Origin: Thalassobacillus sp. CUG 92003
GTDB lineage: Bacteria; Bacillota; Bacilli; Bacillales; Halobacillaceae
Reading direction: 5' to 3'
Assembly (NCBI RefSeq): GCF_013618635.1
Contig: NZ_JABLSJ010000004.1
Span: forward strand, 1-64,000
DNA length: 64,000 nucleotides
The notes beneath the pieces were generated by a model that had not been told where the DNA came from, searched no databases, and saw only the letters and a list, made by a program, of their open reading frames with translations. Positions within the stretch are counted from its first letter, which is position 1. Every line of letters starts with the position of its first letter. Of this stretch, positions 53,894 to 64,000 are shown piece after piece. Made by a program: the position numbers and the translations under genes.

Positions 53894-55085
53894 CGCATTT
53901 ACGAAAGCCAGTCGTATTCTACAACACATACAGGAAGCAGGTTTTGAAGCCTATTTCGTGGGTGGGGCCGTCCGTGATCATATCATCGGTCGTCCAATTG
54001 GGGATATCGATATCGCCACTTCGGCAACACCGGATCAGATCGAAGCTATTTTTGATAAAGTGATCCCAGTAGGCAAAGAACATGGAACGGTCATGGTTCG
54101 TTTTGAACATGAATCGTTTGAAGTGACCACATACCGGGTTGAAAGCGGCTACGAAGACTTTCGTCACCCTGACCATGTCGCATTTGTCAAAGAGATTAAG
54201 GATGACCTTAAACGCCGTGATTTTACTATCAATGCTATGGCTATGGATCAAGCTGGCAACGTCATAGATCCATGGAAGGGTCAAAAAGACATCATGGCTA
54301 AGAAAATTGTAGCGGTCGGACGTGCGGAAGAAAGATTTAGAGAAGATCCTTTGCGTATGATGCGAGCCTTACGATTTGTCAGCCAACTAAATTATGAATT
54401 GGATGCTGCCACGTTCCAGGCGATCCGAGAACAAGCAAGCCTGCTAAATGAAATAGCCATTGAAAGGATCGCGATTGAATTTGAAAAACTTCATGCTGGC
54501 AGCGGTGCTCAGAAAGCACTAAGACTTATGCGTTTGACTGGGGTGCACCATTCCCTGCCGGTGTTCAGTCAATACCCTGATGCATTCGAATACGTACCAC
54601 TACTCCCTTTGCAGTCATTTTCAGAAATTGTGGTACACTATTATGCAAAAGGCGACGTGGCGGATCTGGCTTCATGGTGTAAGGACTGGAAACAATCAAA
54701 TGGCGTTTATAAAGCAGCGGAGCATCTGTGGAAGCAGCTCGTTTATTTTAACGACCAGCACCTTGATGCGTGGCTTGTTTACAATTTGCACCAGAATCTG
54801 TTTACGCCATTCAGTCGATTGTGTGAAGATATGTTTAAACAAGACAGCAAAGCCATTTATTCCGAGTTGAAGCGGATTGAAAAAAAACTCCCGATCAAAA
54901 CAAAGAGAGAGCTTGCGTTTGGGGCTGAAGACTTACTTGCCATGTACCCTGATGAGCGTAAAGGTCCTTGGATCAAACAGACACTAAACGAATTAGAACA
55001 GCGCGTTGTGACCGGGGCACTGGAGAATAAATTCCAAGATTTAAAGGAGTGGGTCATAAAATGGAATCCACCCGAACACGTCTGA
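53874..55085 (+). CDS. cca: CCA-adding tRNA nucleotidyltransferase
   Basis: Adds or repairs the 3' CCA of tRNAs. 403 residues of class II type: GGAVRDHIIGRPIGDIDIATSA (DxD metal site near residue 40), KRRDFTINAMA, RFREDPLRMMRALRF and helical RNA-binding body. ATG 53874 or 53877; the start overlaps bshA by 20 nt, so coupling is likely. Its end overlaps birA by 25 nt. Confidence 0.93.
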   Translation: MMNNLADAFTKASRILQHIQEAGFEAYFVGGAVRDHIIGRPIGDIDIATSATPDQIEAIFDKVIPVGKEHGTVMVRFEHESFEVTTYRVESGYEDFRHPDHVAFVKEIKDDLKRRDFTINAMAMDQAGNVIDPWKGQKDIMAKKIVAVGRAEERFREDPLRMMRALRFVSQLNYELDAATFQAIREQASLLNEIAIERIAIEFEKLHAGSGAQKALRLMRLTGVHHSLPVFSQYPDAFEYVPLLPLQSFSEIVVHYYAKGDVADLASWCKDWKQSNGVYKAAEHLWKQLVYFNDQHLDAWLVYNLHQNLFTPFSRLCEDMFKQDSKAIYSELKRIEKKLPIKTKRELAFGAEDLLAMYPDERKGPWIKQTLNELEQRVVTGALENKFQDLKEWVIKWNPPEHV

Positions 55086-56056
55086 TTGCTCTCTTAGAAG
55101 AGCAGGCAGATGACTATATATCGGGTCAGCAGTTGTCTGATCAATTGCACATTTCGCGAACGGCCGTGTGGAAACATATGAAGGAGTTGGAAAAAGACGG
55201 TTATGAAATCGAAGCGGTTTCCCGAAAGGGCTATCGCATCGTTTCTTCTCCTGATAAGGTGAGTCTCAACACCCTCCAATGGGGGTTGAAGACAGAATGG
55301 GTGGGCAAGCAGCTTATCCATCACAGGCAGATCGATTCCACACAACGGATGGGCCATGAACTAGCTAAACAACACTATCCCCACGGGACCGTAATCATTG
55401 CGGATGAACAGCTCGAGGGCAAAGGAAGAATGGAAAGGAATTGGTACTCTCCTCAGGGGGAAGGGATCTGGATGAGCTTTTTGCTCCGGCCGGAATTACC
55501 GCCTGTGCATGCTCCTCAGCTTACGTTATTAGCTGCGGCAGCAGTGGCGGAAGTTTTAGCGGAAACGTGCCAGGTCACGCCTCAAATAAAATGGCCCAAT
55601 GATGTATTGATCGATCACAAAAAAATGGCTGGCATTTTAACAGAGATGCAGGCCGAGCATGATCACATCCAATATGTCGTCCTTGGGATGGGCATCAACA
55701 TGAACCAGCCAGCCGATTCTTTGGCAGAGGATATTCATTACAAGGCGACATCTTTACTGATTGAAACAGGTGAAACGTGGTCATTGCAATTCGTGACCCA
55801 AGCCTTACTGGAAAAATTCGAACAGCTATACGATCTTTATATGCGCGAAGGGTTCCCCCCTATTAAAAGCAAATGGGAAGCTTATGGTTATCGAATCGGA
55901 GAACGCGTCAGTATTTCAACGATGCAGGAAAAATGGGAAGGGAAATTGTTGAATATTGAACCGGATGGAGCTCTGAACGCAGAGGGACCTGACGGGGAGG
56001 AGAAAAAACTTTACTCTGCTGAAATACATTGGGGGAAAGGAGGATATTATGCTTAA
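55061..56056 (+). CDS. birA: Bifunctional biotin ligase / biotin operon repressor BirA
   Basis: Attaches biotin to carboxylases and represses biotin genes. 331 residues: N-terminal winged helix (about 5-65, [15 protein letters not shown]), catalytic domain with [10 protein letters not shown] (the GRGRxxR-type biotinyl-AMP loop, about 119-128), KWPNDVL (about 182-188) and a C-terminal SH3-like cap. ATG 55061 is 11 nt from AAGGAG; the HTH makes it the regulatory form of the enzyme. It overlaps both cca and panB. Confidence 0.95.
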   Translation: MESTRTRLIALLEEQADDYISGQQLSDQLHISRTAVWKHMKELEKDGYEIEAVSRKGYRIVSSPDKVSLNTLQWGLKTEWVGKQLIHHRQIDSTQRMGHELAKQHYPHGTVIIADEQLEGKGRMERNWYSPQGEGIWMSFLLRPELPPVHAPQLTLLAAAAVAEVLAETCQVTPQIKWPNDVLIDHKKMAGILTEMQAEHDHIQYVVLGMGINMNQPADSLAEDIHYKATSLLIETGETWSLQFVTQALLEKFEQLYDLYMREGFPPIKSKWEAYGYRIGERVSISTMQEKWEGKLLNIEPDGALNAEGPDGEEKKLYSAEIHWGKGGYYA

Positions 56057-56885
56057 CCGGCATCAGCTGCTGAAAATGAAGGATAATAACGATAAGATTT
56101 CGATGGTTACCGCCTACGACTATCCTTCCGCCAAGCTTTCTGAACAAGCAGATGTGGACATGCTCCTTGTGGGGGATTCATTAGGGATGGTTGTGCTAGG
56201 TTATGATTCTACGATTTCCGTGACAGTAGAGGACATGATCCATCATGGTAAAGCTGTTAAACGGGGAGCGGAGCAGACGTTTATCGTTGTTGATATGCCG
56301 TTTATGTCTTATCATATATCTTCTGAAGAAACGCTTCGAAATGCCACGCGCTTATACCAGGAGACGCAGGCCAACGCGTTAAAACTCGAAGGCTCAGGCG
56401 AGGTGCTGACCACGATTGAAAAGCTGACGACAGGCGGCATCCCTGTAATTGGTCATTTAGGCTTGACCCCTCAGTCAGTGAATGTCCTTGGAGGTTACAA
56501 AGTTCAAGGTAAAGAAAAATCATCCGCTGAACGCCTTATCAAAGATGCCAAGTTAGTTGAGGAAAGTGGGGCGGTAGCGCTTGTGCTTGAATGTGTACCA
56601 AGGCAATTGGCCGGTTTAATCTCCCGCTCTATCACCATCCCTACGATAGGCATCGGAGCAGGGGCTGAGTGTGATGGTCAGGTGCTCGTCTACCATGATC
56701 TTCTGCAATATGGGGTTGATCGACTCCCGAAATTCGTCAAAGCTTATGGAGATAGTAATCGCGACATGCGTGAAGCATTGAGCACCTTTGTGGATGAGGT
56801 GAAAAATGAGCAATTTCCGCAAGAAGAGCATACGTTTACGATGGATGAAGCCGTCATACATACATTAGGCAGGTCTTTGCCATGA
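56049..56885 (+). CDS. panB: 3-methyl-2-oxobutanoate hydroxymethyltransferase
   Basis: First step towards pantothenate (ketopantoate from ketoisovalerate). 278 residues, TIM barrel; [12 protein letters not shown] (about 19-30), [15 protein letters not shown], and [14 protein letters not shown] are diagnostic. AAAGGAGG precedes ATG 56049 inside the birA end; panC overlaps its stop by 4 nt. Confidence 0.96.
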   Translation: MLNRHQLLKMKDNNDKISMVTAYDYPSAKLSEQADVDMLLVGDSLGMVVLGYDSTISVTVEDMIHHGKAVKRGAEQTFIVVDMPFMSYHISSEETLRNATRLYQETQANALKLEGSGEVLTTIEKLTTGGIPVIGHLGLTPQSVNVLGGYKVQGKEKSSAERLIKDAKLVEESGAVALVLECVPRQLAGLISRSITIPTIGIGAGAECDGQVLVYHDLLQYGVDRLPKFVKAYGDSNRDMREALSTFVDEVKNEQFPQEEHTFTMDEAVIHTLGRSLP

Positions 56886-57748
56886 GGGTGATTTCATCTG
56901 TAACAGAAATGCAGTCCATCTCAATGAACCTAAAACGATCAGATCATTCAGTCGGATTCGTTCCTACGATGGGATACTTGCATGAAGGCCATGAACAATT
57001 GCTTGATGCGGCTAGAGCTAACCATGATGTTGTGATCTTAAGCATATTTGTTAACCCCTTACAATTCGGCGCAGGGGAGGATTTGGATCATTACCCGCGT
57101 GATGAAGCCCGTGACCGACAAATAGCCAAAGCTCATGGTGTGGACTATGTGTTCTTGCCGAGTGAAAGGACCATGTATCCTACTCCGCCGATTTTGGATA
57201 TTCAAGTAGTGAGACGAACAGATGCGCTATGTGGCAAAAGCAGGCCGGGTCACTTTGCTGGCGTCGTAACCGTGCTGGCAAAGCTATTCAACATTTGTCA
57301 ACCCGACGGTGCGTATTTCGGTATGAAGGATGCTCAACAAGTGGCTGTTGTCACAGGATTCGTTGAGGATCTGAATTTTCCAATTGAAATTGTAGCCGTC
57401 GAAACTGTTCGCGAAGCAGATGGGCTGGCCAAAAGCAGCCGGAATGCTAATCTGACTAAACAAGAGAGATTGGAGGCACCAGCGATCCAGCAGGCTTTGA
57501 AAATCGGCCGTGATGCCTTTATGAACGGGGAAACTTCAGTTGAAGCCATAAAACAAAAAGTAAAAACGTTTATTGAAGGGGAAACTCATGGTAAAATAGA
57601 TTATGTTGAATTACGTTCTTATCCTGAATTAGAGGAGATAGCGTTGATAGAAGATCACGTCATCCTTGCCGTGGCGGTCCAATTTAAAAAGGCACGTTTG
57701 ATTGATAATGTTGTATTTGACCATACGGGGACGGTAGTGAAAGGGTAA
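56882..57748 (+). CDS. panC: Pantothenate synthetase
   Basis: ATP-dependent condensation of pantoate and beta-alanine. 288 residues with [10 protein letters not shown] (the HxGH nucleotidyl site at His34/His37), FGMKDAQQ and a KMSKS-like KSSRN. ATGA overlap with panB indicates coupled translation. Confidence 0.96.
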   Translation: MRVISSVTEMQSISMNLKRSDHSVGFVPTMGYLHEGHEQLLDAARANHDVVILSIFVNPLQFGAGEDLDHYPRDEARDRQIAKAHGVDYVFLPSERTMYPTPPILDIQVVRRTDALCGKSRPGHFAGVVTVLAKLFNICQPDGAYFGMKDAQQVAVVTGFVEDLNFPIEIVAVETVREADGLAKSSRNANLTKQERLEAPAIQQALKIGRDAFMNGETSVEAIKQKVKTFIEGETHGKIDYVELRSYPELEEIALIEDHVILAVAVQFKKARLIDNVVFDHTGTVVKG

Positions 57749-57767
57749 GAGATATGGGAGGATTAAC

Positions 57768-58157
57768 ATGTTTCGCACAATGATGAAAGGTAAAATCCAT
57801 CGTGCTCGTGTCACGGAGGCTAATTTAAATTACGTAGGCAGTGTGACGATTGATCAGGATATTTTGGAACAGGTTGATATTCTGCCTCATGAAAAAGTAC
57901 AAATCGTGAATAATAATAACGGTGAGCGGCTGGAGACCTATGTCATACCGGGCGAGAGAGGCAGTGGCGTCATCTGTCTGAACGGAGCAGCAGCCCGGCT
58001 GGTGCAGCCGAATGATATCGTTATTGTGGTAGCATACGCGATCCTTTCGGAAGCAGAATTAGCAACGTTTAAGCCAAAGATTGCCTTGATGAATGCGCAT
58101 AATGAAGTTGAGCAATTGGTGGAAGAGGAGCCCCCCTTGACATCTCTGCCGATATAA
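57768..58157 (+). CDS. panD: Aspartate 1-decarboxylase
   Basis: Makes beta-alanine from aspartate with a pyruvoyl cofactor formed by self-cleavage. 129 residues; the cleavage site is Gly24-Ser25 in [15 protein letters not shown] precedes ATG 57768. Ends the panBCD group. Confidence 0.96.
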   Translation: MFRTMMKGKIHRARVTEANLNYVGSVTIDQDILEQVDILPHEKVQIVNNNNGERLETYVIPGERGSGVICLNGAAARLVQPNDIVIVVAYAILSEAELATFKPKIALMNAHNEVEQLVEEEPPLTSLPI

Positions 58158-58185
58158 CAAGGGAGACGGCGGTATATTAGAGAGG

Positions 58186-58228
58186 AGGATCTTCGCTATT
58201 GCTATAGCAGAGGTCCTTTCTTTTTTGG
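58186..58228 (+). terminator. Possible terminator between panD and dinG
   Basis: AGGATCTT pairs with GAGGTCCT (two G-U) around an AGC-rich loop, followed by TTCTTTTTT. Confidence 0.55.
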
Positions 58229-58255
58229 GACGAAAGGCTAGAAAAGAGGATATAT

Positions 58256-61054
58256 ATGGCAAGATATACAATTGTAGATTTAGAAACGACGGGGAACGCC
58301 CCGGCAAAGGGAGATCGTATTATTGAAATCGGAATCGTCACCATGGAGGATCATGAGGTTATTGAGGAATTTTCCTCGCTCGTTTTTCCTGAAAGCGACA
58401 TTCCGGCATTCATTTCCGGATTGACCGGCATTCAGGACGACGATGTCCAAGGGGCTCCGTTATTTTATGAAATTGTCGATGACGTTTATCGTATGTTCAA
58501 AAACAGCTATGTCGTCGCACACAATATTCAATTTGATTTAGGCTTTTTGAATGCCGAATTGAATCGTTGCGGTTATGCATCATTGGGGAATCCGGTATTG
58601 GATACGGTAGAAATGGCTAGAATGTTTTTACCAAGCGCGCCAAGTTTTAAATTAGGCCAGCTGGCTGAACAGTTATGCATCAGCCATCAAAACCCCCACC
58701 GAGCCTTATCGGATGCTCAGGTAACGGGTGACCTCTTAATGGTGTTATTTGACAAGATGAATCAGCTACCCGAGGAAACACTTGCCCACTTGTTAAGAGT
58801 GGAACGGAAATTAAAAAGTGATTTACATGAGCTTCTGGAAAGTGAAATGCTGCGCAAGCGGTATAGTCATTCGCTCAGGAATGATGTGCAATTGTTCCAT
58901 GGCATGGTGATCAAGGCGTCAGAGGATAAAGTGCCTTCTCGCATACATCCATTAAGTGAATTTAACACATTCAAACAGTACATATTCCACGAGGAAACCG
59001 GATTACGTTCCATATTCCCGAATTTTGAATATCGGGAAAGTCAAGAGTTGATGGTTCAATCTATCCACGATGCTTTGACTTCTTCTCGTCACGCTCTAAT
59101 TGAAGCAGAGACGGGTACAGGTAAATCATTAGCGTACTTGCTTCCAGCTGTGCACTATGCTGTGAATCATCAGGAGCGGATTTTGATCACCACCCATACG
59201 ACGCATTTGCAAAGGCAATTATTGGAAAATGAAATACCTCAGGTGGAGACTTTGCTCAATCGGCCAATCAAAGTGGCGTTGATGAAAGGTAAAAGTCACT
59301 ACATCAGCGTGCTTCGTTTCAGTCAGCAGATGGAGGATTGTCGTTATGATAATTATGACACAGCGTTAACCAAAGCGATGATTCTCGTCTGGCTGACCGA
59401 GACGACTTCTGGCGATGCAGACGAAATCCAATTGCCTTCTAACGGTCGATATTTTTGGTCTAAAATATCGACCGAACAGGAAGAAAACAACGAATTATGG
59501 GCGGACTATAATCGGCAGTCATTCTATCGTAAAGCCCGCGGTCTGGCTGATGAAGCGCATCTCATCGTTACGAATCATACTGTATTTTGTATGGACCTGA
59601 CCAATCAATTTCCGATGTTACCTGCATATGACCGTGTCATCATAGACGAAGGACACCATCTGGTTACAACAGCCAGTAAACATTTTGGTTTGCAGTTCGA
59701 TTATGTTGCCCTTCAAAGCTATTTTTCGCACATAATGGACATGACAGCCCGTAATGGCCCCCTCCAGTTTGTGTTACACCAGCCGGACATCCAAGCGATA
59801 CTCACTACCATCGAACGCCAACTCGAATCTGCAAAAGAATCGTTAGATGAATTGTTCCGGTATTTATTCAAAATGGCCAAGCACAAAAAAAGAGGCAAAA
59901 GTGATATCGGTCGTATTCAATACGTGTTTGACGTTACGCGAGAAAACCCTAAAAACATGGATGCCTTACAGGAAATGACCCAACAGTTACTGGCGCCATT
60001 ACGGGATGTTACACGTCAGCTTGAATTACTATTTTACAAAATGAAACCGGAAGTAGAATTACGGGAAGATGTGGATGGTAGTGCTACGATCGGCCATATC
60101 GAACGTCACCGTGATCGACTGTTACAGATGATAGCCAGATTGGAATCCTATTTTCTAGAAGCAGGGATTGAACACGTCAAGTGGTTTGAAATCGAAGCAA
60201 ACGGGGCAGAAAACGCTGTGTTCTTGTACAGTGAACCGCTGGATATTTCCATAATTATGAAGGAGCAGCTCTTTGATAAGAAGGAGAGTGTGATTTTAAC
60301 GAGCGCCACCTTAACGATGAAACAGTCGTTTCAGTATATCCGTCGTCAATTAGGGATGCATGATCAAGCAATCAACGAATTCAAGTATCCTTCACCTTAT
60401 CCGATGGACCAACAAGTCAATGTGATGGTACCAACTGATTTTCCCGATATCAAAGACAATCAAGAGGAGTTTATTCACGCCACGTGCGAGGCGATCTACT
60501 CGCTTGCTCACATTACGGAAGGGCGTATGTTGGTGCTGTTTACATCCTATGAGATGTTGAAGAAAGCCTATTATTTATTAAGGGATATCATGGAGGAAGA
60601 TGATTACTTGATTTTTGCGCAGGGCATATCAAGCGGAAGTCGTGATCGCTTGAAGAAGAACTTCCAATCGTTCAATCGAGCGATCCTGTTAGGCACAAGT
60701 TCGTTTTGGGAAGGTGTCGACATACCAGGTGAAGATTTGACGTGTCTGATGATTGTCAGACTGCCATTTCAACCACCTGATCACCCCGTCGCTAATGCTC
60801 GTTCGCACGTATTAAAAGAAGCAGGGCATAACCCCTTCATGGAGCTTTCGCTTCCGCAAGCCGTCATTCGCTTTAAGCAGGGATTTGGACGTTTGATCCG
60901 TTCTAGCAGCGATCGGGGCATCGTGTTTGTATGTGATCAACGTTTAATGAAAGCCCGATATGGAAAGTATTTTTTGAATTCTATTCCTGATGTTCCTGTG
61001 CATCATAAGACAACGCACCAGTTAATTCAGGAAACCGAATCGTGGTTGACGTGA
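58256..61054 (+). CDS. dinG: DinG-family helicase with N-terminal 3'-5' exonuclease domain
   Basis: 932-residue fusion of a DnaQ-type exonuclease and an XPD/DinG-like helicase. Exonuclease: DLETTG (8-13) with the later NIQFDLGF and HRALSDAQ motifs. Helicase: Walker A AETGTGKS (about 283-290), DEGHH (about 463-467), TSATLT, and motif VI QGFGRLIRSSSDRG (about 876-889). No four-Cys Fe-S cluster pattern is evident between Walker A and DEGH, as in other Firmicute DinG. The role is thought to be DNA repair; in Staphylococcus the protein is mainly a nuclease. AAGAGGA precedes ATG 58256. Confidence 0.93.
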   Translation: MARYTIVDLETTGNAPAKGDRIIEIGIVTMEDHEVIEEFSSLVFPESDIPAFISGLTGIQDDDVQGAPLFYEIVDDVYRMFKNSYVVAHNIQFDLGFLNAELNRCGYASLGNPVLDTVEMARMFLPSAPSFKLGQLAEQLCISHQNPHRALSDAQVTGDLLMVLFDKMNQLPEETLAHLLRVERKLKSDLHELLESEMLRKRYSHSLRNDVQLFHGMVIKASEDKVPSRIHPLSEFNTFKQYIFHEETGLRSIFPNFEYRESQELMVQSIHDALTSSRHALIEAETGTGKSLAYLLPAVHYAVNHQERILITTHTTHLQRQLLENEIPQVETLLNRPIKVALMKGKSHYISVLRFSQQMEDCRYDNYDTALTKAMILVWLTETTSGDADEIQLPSNGRYFWSKISTEQEENNELWADYNRQSFYRKARGLADEAHLIVTNHTVFCMDLTNQFPMLPAYDRVIIDEGHHLVTTASKHFGLQFDYVALQSYFSHIMDMTARNGPLQFVLHQPDIQAILTTIERQLESAKESLDELFRYLFKMAKHKKRGKSDIGRIQYVFDVTRENPKNMDALQEMTQQLLAPLRDVTRQLELLFYKMKPEVELREDVDGSATIGHIERHRDRLLQMIARLESYFLEAGIEHVKWFEIEANGAENAVFLYSEPLDISIIMKEQLFDKKESVILTSATLTMKQSFQYIRRQLGMHDQAINEFKYPSPYPMDQQVNVMVPTDFPDIKDNQEEFIHATCEAIYSLAHITEGRMLVLFTSYEMLKKAYYLLRDIMEEDDYLIFAQGISSGSRDRLKKNFQSFNRAILLGTSSFWEGVDIPGEDLTCLMIVRLPFQPPDHPVANARSHVLKEAGHNPFMELSLPQAVIRFKQGFGRLIRSSSDRGIVFVCDQRLMKARYGKYFLNSIPDVPVHHKTTHQLIQETESWLT

Positions 61055-61098
61055 ATCGGTAAAATTTTAAGTTTCGCATAAAAAAACGAAGCAAGACC

Positions 61099-61107
61099 TG
61101 TTATAAT
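61099..61107 (+). promoter_or_regulatory. Extended -10 promoter of ypmA-ypmB-aspB-asnS
   Basis: TGTTATAAT: TGN before a consensus TATAAT (61102-61107), 55 bp upstream of ypmA. No matching -35. Confidence 0.55.
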
Positions 61108-61161
61108 GATATGGATTGCTACCCTGTAAGGAAGCAGAAGGATAGATGGAGGCGATGATGA

Positions 61162-61332
61162 ATGGACAATAAAATCGAAACACTTTCCACTGTCACATTA
61201 CAACATTCGGATGAACTTTATAAGATAGTTGACACGTTGAATCGAACGTTGAAAGAAGAAAACCTAATGTTTGGACTGGCGCTAGATGAAGATGATCAAC
61301 ACAAAGCAATCTTCACGATTTATCGTACCTAA
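61162..61332 (+). CDS. ypmA: Small protein YpmA (DUF4264)
   Basis: 56 residues, MDNKIETLSTVTLQHSDELY at the start and FTIYRT at the end, acidic, no membrane segment. The family is conserved beside ypmB-aspB in Bacillales; function unknown. ATG 61162 has GATGGAGG upstream. Easily missed because of its size. Confidence 0.8.
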   Translation: MDNKIETLSTVTLQHSDELYKIVDTLNRTLKEENLMFGLALDEDDQHKAIFTIYRT

Positions 61333-61336
61333 CTGG

Positions 61337-61822
61337 GTGAAATGGGTGAGTGGAGGATTAGTGTTAAGTGCGATGATGCTCCTCATTTTTTTAGGCTGGT
61401 TTTTTCACTCTGTTAATGAAAAGCGCACGTCAGGTTTTGCACAATCTGAAAATATTGCTTTAGAGCAGACCGAGATTACAGGGGTAGAGAGTGTCGAAGC
61501 CTATAATGGCGGAGACGTTATCCATATAGTGAAAGGGCTTAAGGATGGACAACCTTCACAGTATGTCTTCGTATCAGCTTCGTCAGGGGAGGTATTAGAT
61601 ACATTACCCCGGCAAGAGGCTGTGAGTGAAAGCGGGATGGTCGATCAATGGAAACAATCGTGCGACGGTTGTCAACTTGAAGGATCACGCTTAGCCTATG
61701 AAGATGATCTCCCTTTATGGGAACTTACATATGAAGATGCCAGCGGCAGATATGTATTTATTTATTATGAGTTATCGAATGGCGACCATTATCAGACATT
61801 GTCTTTTAAAAAAGCCATATAA
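61337..61822 (+). CDS. ypmB: DUF5590 membrane-anchored protein YpmB
   Basis: Bitopic protein with a short cytoplasmic start, one membrane helix and an extracytoplasmic PepSY-like domain (about 161 residues in this form). Role unknown; always between ypmA and aspB. The frame is open back to ATG 61286 inside ypmA. I prefer GTG 61337, 4 nt after the ypmA stop, because it puts only a few residues before the helix as in other YpmB proteins; GTG 61346 after GGGTGA is another choice. None has an ideal ribosome site, so translational coupling with ypmA is likely. Confidence 0.75.
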   Translation: MKWVSGGLVLSAMMLLIFLGWFFHSVNEKRTSGFAQSENIALEQTEITGVESVEAYNGGDVIHIVKGLKDGQPSQYVFVSASSGEVLDTLPRQEAVSESGMVDQWKQSCDGCQLEGSRLAYEDDLPLWELTYEDASGRYVFIYYELSNGDHYQTLSFKKAI

Positions 61823-61848
61823 AACGAATAGGATGGAGGCATATACGA

Positions 61849-63033
61849 ATGGAATTAGCAAATCGAGTTCAATCACTTACGCCTTCGAGTACCCTGGCGA
61901 TAACAGCTAAGGCGAACGAATTGAAAGCTGAAGGTCATGATGTTATTGGCTTAGGGGCAGGCGAACCCGACTTCAACACACCAACGTTTATCCTAGATGC
62001 AGCTAAAGAGGCCATGGACAAGGGTTTGACGAAGTACACCCCTTCTGGAGGTATCCCAGCCCTGAAAGCTGCCATAACGAACAAAATGAAACACGATCAA
62101 CAACTGGATTATGAGGCTTCTCAGGTTATTGTAACGACCGGCGCCAAGCATGCACTATTCACATTATTCCAGGTGATGCTCAATCCGGGAGATGAAGTGA
62201 TCGTACCGTCCCCCTACTGGGTAAGCTATCCTGAGCAGGTCAAATTGGCTGAAGGGCATCCGATTGTAGTGGAGGGAAAAGAAGAGAATCAATTCAAATT
62301 GACGCCAGAACAATTAGAGGCTGCGATCACACCTCAAACAAAAGCGTTCATTTTGAATTCCCCAAGCAATCCGACTGGGATGATGTATACGAAAGATGAA
62401 CTAGAAGCACTTGGTTCTATCTGTTTGAAGCACGGGATATGGATTGTGTCCGATGAAATCTACGAAAAGCTCATTTATACCGAGCAGCCGCATGTATCGA
62501 TAGCCAGTCTTTCTGAAGCCTTGTACAATCAGACGATAATCATTAACGGTGTCTCTAAATCTCATTCCATGACGGGCTGGCGAATTGGGTATGCATTAGG
62601 TAACGCACAATTGATCAAAGCGATGACTAACATGGCATCTCATTCCACCTCTAATCCGACTTCAATTGCCCAGTACGCAGCTCTAGCAGCTTACTCAGCG
62701 TCAGATGACGAAATCCTTCGTATGAGAGAAGCATTCAGCGAGCGACTGGACCGTCTGTATAGTCTTGTTACCGAATGGCCCGGTGTTTCCTGTGTCAAAC
62801 CACAAGGTGCATTCTATTTATTCCCGAACGTCAAGCAGGCGGTAGAACGTTGTGGATTTGCCAGTGTGGACGAATGGGTGAAAGCTCTGCTTGAGGAAGA
62901 AAAAGTAGCGCTTGTGCCAGGAGCAGGTTTCGGGGCGCCAGATAATGTGCGTTTGTCTTATGCCACATCACTTGAACAGCTTGAAGAAGCATCATTACGT
63001 ATTAAACGGTTTATCGAAAAGCATCAATCATAA
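61849..63033 (+). CDS. aspB: Aspartate aminotransferase
   Basis: PLP enzyme exchanging amino groups between aspartate and 2-oxoglutarate. 394 residues, class I fold: GAGEPDFNTP (about 37-46), SPSNPTG (about 169-175) and the PLP lysine in NGVSKSHSMTGWRIGYA (near residue 237). GATGGAGG precedes ATG 61849. aspB-asnS order as in B. subtilis. Confidence 0.95.
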   Translation: MELANRVQSLTPSSTLAITAKANELKAEGHDVIGLGAGEPDFNTPTFILDAAKEAMDKGLTKYTPSGGIPALKAAITNKMKHDQQLDYEASQVIVTTGAKHALFTLFQVMLNPGDEVIVPSPYWVSYPEQVKLAEGHPIVVEGKEENQFKLTPEQLEAAITPQTKAFILNSPSNPTGMMYTKDELEALGSICLKHGIWIVSDEIYEKLIYTEQPHVSIASLSEALYNQTIIINGVSKSHSMTGWRIGYALGNAQLIKAMTNMASHSTSNPTSIAQYAALAAYSASDDEILRMREAFSERLDRLYSLVTEWPGVSCVKPQGAFYLFPNVKQAVERCGFASVDEWVKALLEEEKVALVPGAGFGAPDNVRLSYATSLEQLEEASLRIKRFIEKHQS

Positions 63034-63060
63034 TTATCGAATAGCTGGAGGTTATTAATT

Positions 63061-64000
63061 GTGAAAACGACCATATCAGAAGTGGCAAAGCATATAGGAG
63101 AAGATGTCACCATCGGGTCTTGGATTGCTAACAAACGATCCAGTGGAAAAATTGCATTTTTGCAGCTCCGTGATGGGACAGGGTTTATGCAAGGTATTGT
63201 AGTCAAAGCGGAGATAGGGGAGGAAAAGTTTCAAGAAGCTAAAGCTTTGACGCAGGAAACGTCTTTGTATGTTACGGGTACCATCGTCGAAGATGAGAGG
63301 TCTCTGTTCGGTTATGAAATGCAAATCAAAGATTTCGAGGTCATTCACGAGGCGGTTGATTATCCGATCACACCGAAAAATCATGGCACGGAATTTCTAA
63401 TGGATCATCGTCATCTATGGTTGAGATCTAAAAAGCAGCATGCAATCATGAAAGTTCGTAACGAAATCATCAGGGCAACGTATGAGTTTTTTAATGAAAA
63501 CGGTTATGTAAAAATAGACCCTCCCATTTTAACCGGGTCGTCTGCTGAAGGCACGACAGAACTCTTTCATACCCAATATTTTGATGAAGAAGCATACCTC
63601 TCCCAAAGCGGTCAATTGTATATGGAGGCTGCCGCTATGGCGTTTGGGAAAGTCTTCAGTTTCGGTCCTACCTTCCGGGCCGAAAAATCCAAAACGAGAC
63701 GTCATCTGATCGAGTTTTGGATGATCGAACCGGAAATGGCATTCATGGATCACGAAGACAGTTTGAATGTGCAAGAAAACTATGTGTCTCATATCGCGTC
63801 CTCTGTGCTTAAAAATTGCAGTCTTGAGCTGCAGACCCTTGAGCGCGATACAGCGATGCTTGAAAAGATTTCGGCGCCTTTCCCACGGATTACGTATGAT
63901 GAAGCGGTTGATATGTTGAAAGAAAAAGGCTTTGACGATATTGAATGGGGAGAAGATTTTGGCGCCCCGCATGAGACTGCCATTGCTGAAAGCTTTGACA
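63061..64000 (+). CDS. asnS: Asparaginyl-tRNA synthetase, 5' part (runs off the window)
   Basis: Class IIb synthetase that charges tRNA-Asn. The visible 313 residues include the N-terminal anticodon-binding OB fold (about 15-110, [21 protein letters not shown]) and the start of the catalytic core with class II motif 2 [16 protein letters not shown] (about 202-217) and [11 protein letters not shown]. The EAEMA-like and TEFLMDH blocks favour Asn over Asp specificity. GTG 63061 follows GGAGGT. The C-terminal third lies beyond base 64000. Confidence 0.95.
   Translation, partial: MKTTISEVAKHIGEDVTIGSWIANKRSSGKIAFLQLRDGTGFMQGIVVKAEIGEEKFQEAKALTQETSLYVTGTIVEDERSLFGYEMQIKDFEVIHEAVDYPITPKNHGTEFLMDHRHLWLRSKKQHAIMKVRNEIIRATYEFFNENGYVKIDPPILTGSSAEGTTELFHTQYFDEEAYLSQSGQLYMEAAAMAFGKVFSFGPTFRAEKSKTRRHLIEFWMIEPEMAFMDHEDSLNVQENYVSHIASSVLKNCSLELQTLERDTAMLEKISAPFPRITYDEAVDMLKEKGFDDIEWGEDFGAPHETAIAESFD

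Overview
The window is a gene-dense chromosomal segment of an endospore-forming member of the Bacillaceae (low-GC Firmicutes). The gene order follows the Bacillus subtilis block that runs from fer/ypbB through gudB, sleB-ypeB, cmk, rpsA, der-gpsA, spoIVA, hbs, mtrB, the menaquinone and aromatic amino acid genes, qcrABC, dapB-bshA-cca-birA-panBCD and dinG to aspB-asnS. Spore genes (cotJABC, prsW, sleB, ypeB, spoVIF, spoIVA, ypjB), TRAP and bacillithiol genes confirm the lineage. A salt-adapted genus is possible (acidic proteins, a very acidic QcrC tail), but the genus cannot be fixed from the sequence. I saw no phage, IS transposase, CRISPR array, tRNA or rRNA. The content is mostly core genome.

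Layout. 1-8.9 kb: ppa, a small HTH regulator, ferredoxin, ypbB-recQ-CPBP protease-ypbE, the spore coat cotJABC operon on the minus strand, a CBS/ACT protein, a phosphoesterase and the MecA-like adaptor YpbH. 9-17.9 kb: ddl, glutamate dehydrogenase, YpdA, asparaginase, PrsW, SleB-YpeB and the c-di-GMP receptor YpfA/MotI. 18-31 kb: cmk-plsC-rpsA-fni, an orphan lipoprotein, yphA-yphB-small partner, der-gpsA-spoVIF-yphE-yphF, spoIVA and hbs. 31-42 kb: mtrB, hepS-menG-hepT (menaquinone), ndk, cheR and aroC-aroB-aroH-hisC-tyrA-aroA. 42-50 kb: an unusual amidohydrolase-like gene, ypiA-ypiB-ypiF, qcrABC, ypjA, ypjB and a zinc peptidase. 50-64 kb: yitT, the ypjD-dapB-mgsA-bshA-cca-birA-panBCD run, dinG, ypmA-ypmB-aspB-asnS; asnS runs off the end.

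Differences from the B. subtilis order as I recall it: folE is missing between hbs and mtrB; the trp operon is missing between aroH and hisC although the Trp-sensing TRAP gene is kept; bshB1 is missing between mgsA and bshA; a ddl gene sits before gudB; plsC lies between cmk and rpsA; an unrecognised degenerate amidohydrolase-like gene lies between aroA and ypiA.

The most interesting non-coding signals are around hbs. The 5' leader contains an 11-nt segment fully complementary (one G-U) to the short 3' UTR. The 634-bp spoIVA-hbs gap also holds a possible multi-helix RNA closed by a long outer helix, plus several inverted repeats. A dispersed repeat family with a shared GC-rich module and a CCGAAC...GTTCGG hairpin lies directly downstream of at least five genes and seems to serve as their terminator. 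Two genes (the 21.8-22.4 kb lipoprotein and possibly ypbB) appear to start at ATT codons.
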